DNA of 64,000 nucleotides. Source: Bacteroidales bacterium (GTDB lineage: Bacteria > Bacteroidota > Bacteroidia > Bacteroidales > UBA932). The stretch is taken from assembly GCA_017626555.1 (NCBI GenBank), contig JAGAIM010000003.1, positions 124,001-188,000 on the forward strand, written 5' to 3'. The notes beneath the pieces are model-generated. The model was not told where the DNA came from. It saw only the letters and a list, made by a program, of their open reading frames with translations, and searched no databases. Position 1 is the stretch's first letter. Every line of letters starts with the position of its first letter. This document shows, piece after piece, positions 62,452 through 64,000 of this stretch. The translations under genes and the position numbers were made by a program.

Positions 62452-64000
62452 TTACGACAATTTATTCAAAATATGATATGCCTTTGATATCCCGCTGACA
62501 TTCCTTACAAAAATTCTAAGTCTGTTATCATTCTGCTTCAATTCGAACAAATTAGGATTAAGACTCACATTTTCAAGTATTTTTGAGAATCTGTCACTTC
62601 GGTAATATTGAGAAAGAGGATTGGAAATGAAGAATGCTATCATTACTCCATTCTTTATAATTATCTTTTCAAAACCTAGTCTTATTCCCAATTGTCTTAT
62701 CCTTACTATATCAAAGAGTCTGGAAAGTTCTTCAGGCAATTTTCCGAAACGATCCTCAAGTTTCTTCTTCATATTTTCAAGATCCTTATCCGATACAAGA
62801 GAATCAAGTTCCTTATATATCCTTATCTTTTCTGCAGTAACATCTATATAACTATCAGGAATAAGCGCAAGTTGATCAGTCTCGATCGTACAATCGGACA
62901 AATAATTATCATTTGCACTTCTTGTGACTATACCTGTTTCAACTCCAAGTTCTTCCATAGCCTCGGCAAGAATCTTCTGATAAGTCTCGAATCCCATATC
63001 AGTAATGAATCCGCTCTGTTCCGCTCCGAGAAGATTTCCAGCACCACGAATATCAAGATCCTGCATAGCAATATTGAATCCGCTTCCCAGATCAGAGAAT
63101 GATTCGATAGCCTTAAGCCTGCGACGGGCATCATCAGTTATAGAAACAAGAGGAGGAACAATAAGATAGCAGAACGCTCTTCTGTTCGAGCGTCCTACCC
63201 TACCTCGAAGTTGATGAAGATCGCTGAGTCCTATATTCTGCGCCTGATTGATGATTATGGTATTGGCATTCGGAACATCCAGTCCGTTCTCTATTATGGT
63301 CGTGCACAGAAGCATATCATAATCTCCGGCCATAAAGTCAAGTATCTTGTTTTCAAGTACTTTAGGCTCCATCTGACCGTGAGCAACGCATATCTTCATA
63401 TCAGGTACAAGCCTGTGGAGAATATCGTGTATAGACTGAAGTTCTTCGACTCTGTTGTGAAGGAAGAAAATCTGTCCTCCCCTGTTGAGTTCGTAATTTA
63501 TTATCTTCTTTATTTCATCTGAATCAAAGAGCATTATTTCTGTCTGCACCGGAATCCTGTTAGGCGGAGGAGTACTTATGATGGAAAGGTCACGTGCTCC
63601 AAGAAGAGAAAACTGCAAAGTACGAGGAATAGGAGTAGCAGTCAGAGTCAGAGTATCGACAGATGCCTTTATCTGACGAAGTTTTTCTTTTGCACTTACA
63701 CCGAACTTCTGTTCTTCATCTATTATAAGAAGACCAAGATCCTTGAATTCAAATCCTTTTCCTATAAGTTTATGAGTTCCTATCACTATATCAAGACTGC
63801 CGGATTTCAACCTTTTCTGAATATCGGAAATCTCTTTGGCAGTTCTCAGACGACTCACATAATCTATATTGCAAGGAAAATCCTTGAGGCGGTTTTTGAA
63901 CGTATTATAATGCTGCAGTGCAAGAATAGTGGTAGGAACAAGGACAGCCACCTGCTTACTGTCGGCCACAGCCTTGAAAGCAGCACGTACAGCAACCTCC
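62452..64000 (-). CDS. mfd: transcription-repair coupling factor Mfd, C-terminal part (runs off right edge)
   Basis: The minus-strand frame is open to the window end; the first codons read EVAVRAAFKAVADSKQVAVL, the stretch just after Mfd Walker A. Helicase motifs follow: LLIIDEEQKFGV (DEEQ box), LTATPIPRTLQFSL, and the RecG/Mfd signature TTIIENGLDVPNANTIII with HQLRGRVGRSNRRAFCYL. The C-terminal TRCF domain follows (TEKIRIYKELDSLVSDKDLE). Mfd removes stalled RNA polymerase at lesions. About the last 515 residues are present. Confidence 0.96.
   Translation of the reverse strand, partial: EVAVRAAFKAVADSKQVAVLVPTTILALQHYNTFKNRLKDFPCNIDYVSRLRTAKEISDIQKRLKSGSLDIVIGTHKLIGKGFEFKDLGLLIIDEEQKFGVSAKEKLRQIKASVDTLTLTATPIPRTLQFSLLGARDLSIISTPPPNRIPVQTEIMLFDSDEIKKIINYELNRGGQIFFLHNRVEELQSIHDILHRLVPDMKICVAHGQMEPKVLENKILDFMAGDYDMLLCTTIIENGLDVPNANTIIINQAQNIGLSDLHQLRGRVGRSNRRAFCYLIVPPLVSITDDARRRLKAIESFSDLGSGFNIAMQDLDIRGAGNLLGAEQSGFITDMGFETYQKILAEAMEELGVETGIVTRSANDNYLSDCTIETDQLALIPDSYIDVTAEKIRIYKELDSLVSDKDLENMKKKLEDRFGKLPEELSRLFDIVRIRQLGIRLGFEKIIIKNGVMIAFFISNPLSQYYRSDRFSKILENVSLNPNLFELKQNDNRLRIFVRNVSGISKAYHILNKLS

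Noticed and set aside
1-64000. CRISPR array, intact insertion sequence or prophage
   Set aside because: No evenly spaced repeats and no transposase, integrase or phage structural gene was seen; only relics (Bro-N, tRNA end, palindromes).

Overview
The window looks like a chromosomal segment of a gut- or host-associated Bacteroidales species. Evidence seen directly: a SusC-type TonB receptor with its plug motif, a GH97 glycosidase, Mfa1/FimB-type (type V) fimbrial lipoproteins, FISUMP-like domains, many Bacteroidota-specific DUF families, repeated -7 elements of the form TAnnTTTG, and weak Shine-Dalgarno signals. Base composition appears mid-range (not computed). I cannot name genus or species; an uncultured Rikenellaceae/Cryptobacteroides-like lineage is a guess.

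Layout. 1-5625: beta-mannan utilisation locus with a truncated SusC receptor, a secreted GH5 mannanase fused to a CE7-type esterase, an AraC regulator and a divergent mannobiose/cellobiose 2-epimerase. 5698-10762: aspS, a secreted unknown, a DMT permease carrying a palindromic insertion, rsmA and a DUF4252 protein. 10752-12221: an ECF sigma factor with membrane partners. 12437-14182: two tandem RhuM-like proteins with PLD-like C-terminal domains, the second broken by one in-frame amber codon. 14337-16377: a surface lipoprotein (fimbrillin-like, Big2, FISUMP-like) preceded by a 36-residue peptide gene. 16575-25218: a flavoprotein with a duplicated leader, tryptophanase, GH97, mutS and a glycosyltransferase. 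25260-32193: a YfhO-like membrane protein, an NSS transporter, galM-thyA-folA and a lipoprotein remnant.

32362-45073 is a complete-looking fimbrial operon: DUF3575, DUF3868/OmpA, major fimbrillin, FimB/Mfa2 anchor and three large accessory or tip lipoproteins, with a divergent membrane-bound AraC-type regulator. 45059-51622 holds a thioredoxin-like lipoprotein, a Na/Pi cotransporter, a 1028-residue outer-membrane protein with an HExxH motif, and a CpXC protein. 51721-52174 looks like a mobile-element scar (Bro-N fragment plus the 3' end of a tRNA). 52193-64000 holds galK, a nuclease-like secreted protein, ychF, a TlpA-like lipoprotein, a 129-bp foldback element, and the envelope/housekeeping run ppiD-lptC-TPR-OMP-coaX-mfd (mfd runs off the right edge).

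Beyond the genes, the window is rich in small palindromic repeats. One family has a 10-bp core stem (ATGCCTGCTG/CAGCAGGCAT) with exactly 8 loop bases in all four copies: three are intergenic at gene ends and one lies in frame inside the DMT permease. A second palindrome family is translated inside folA. The strongest candidates for undescribed biology are the RhuM/PLD-like pair, the short peptide with its lipoprotein, the HExxH-propeller-barrel protein, and the palindromic elements that enter coding sequence.
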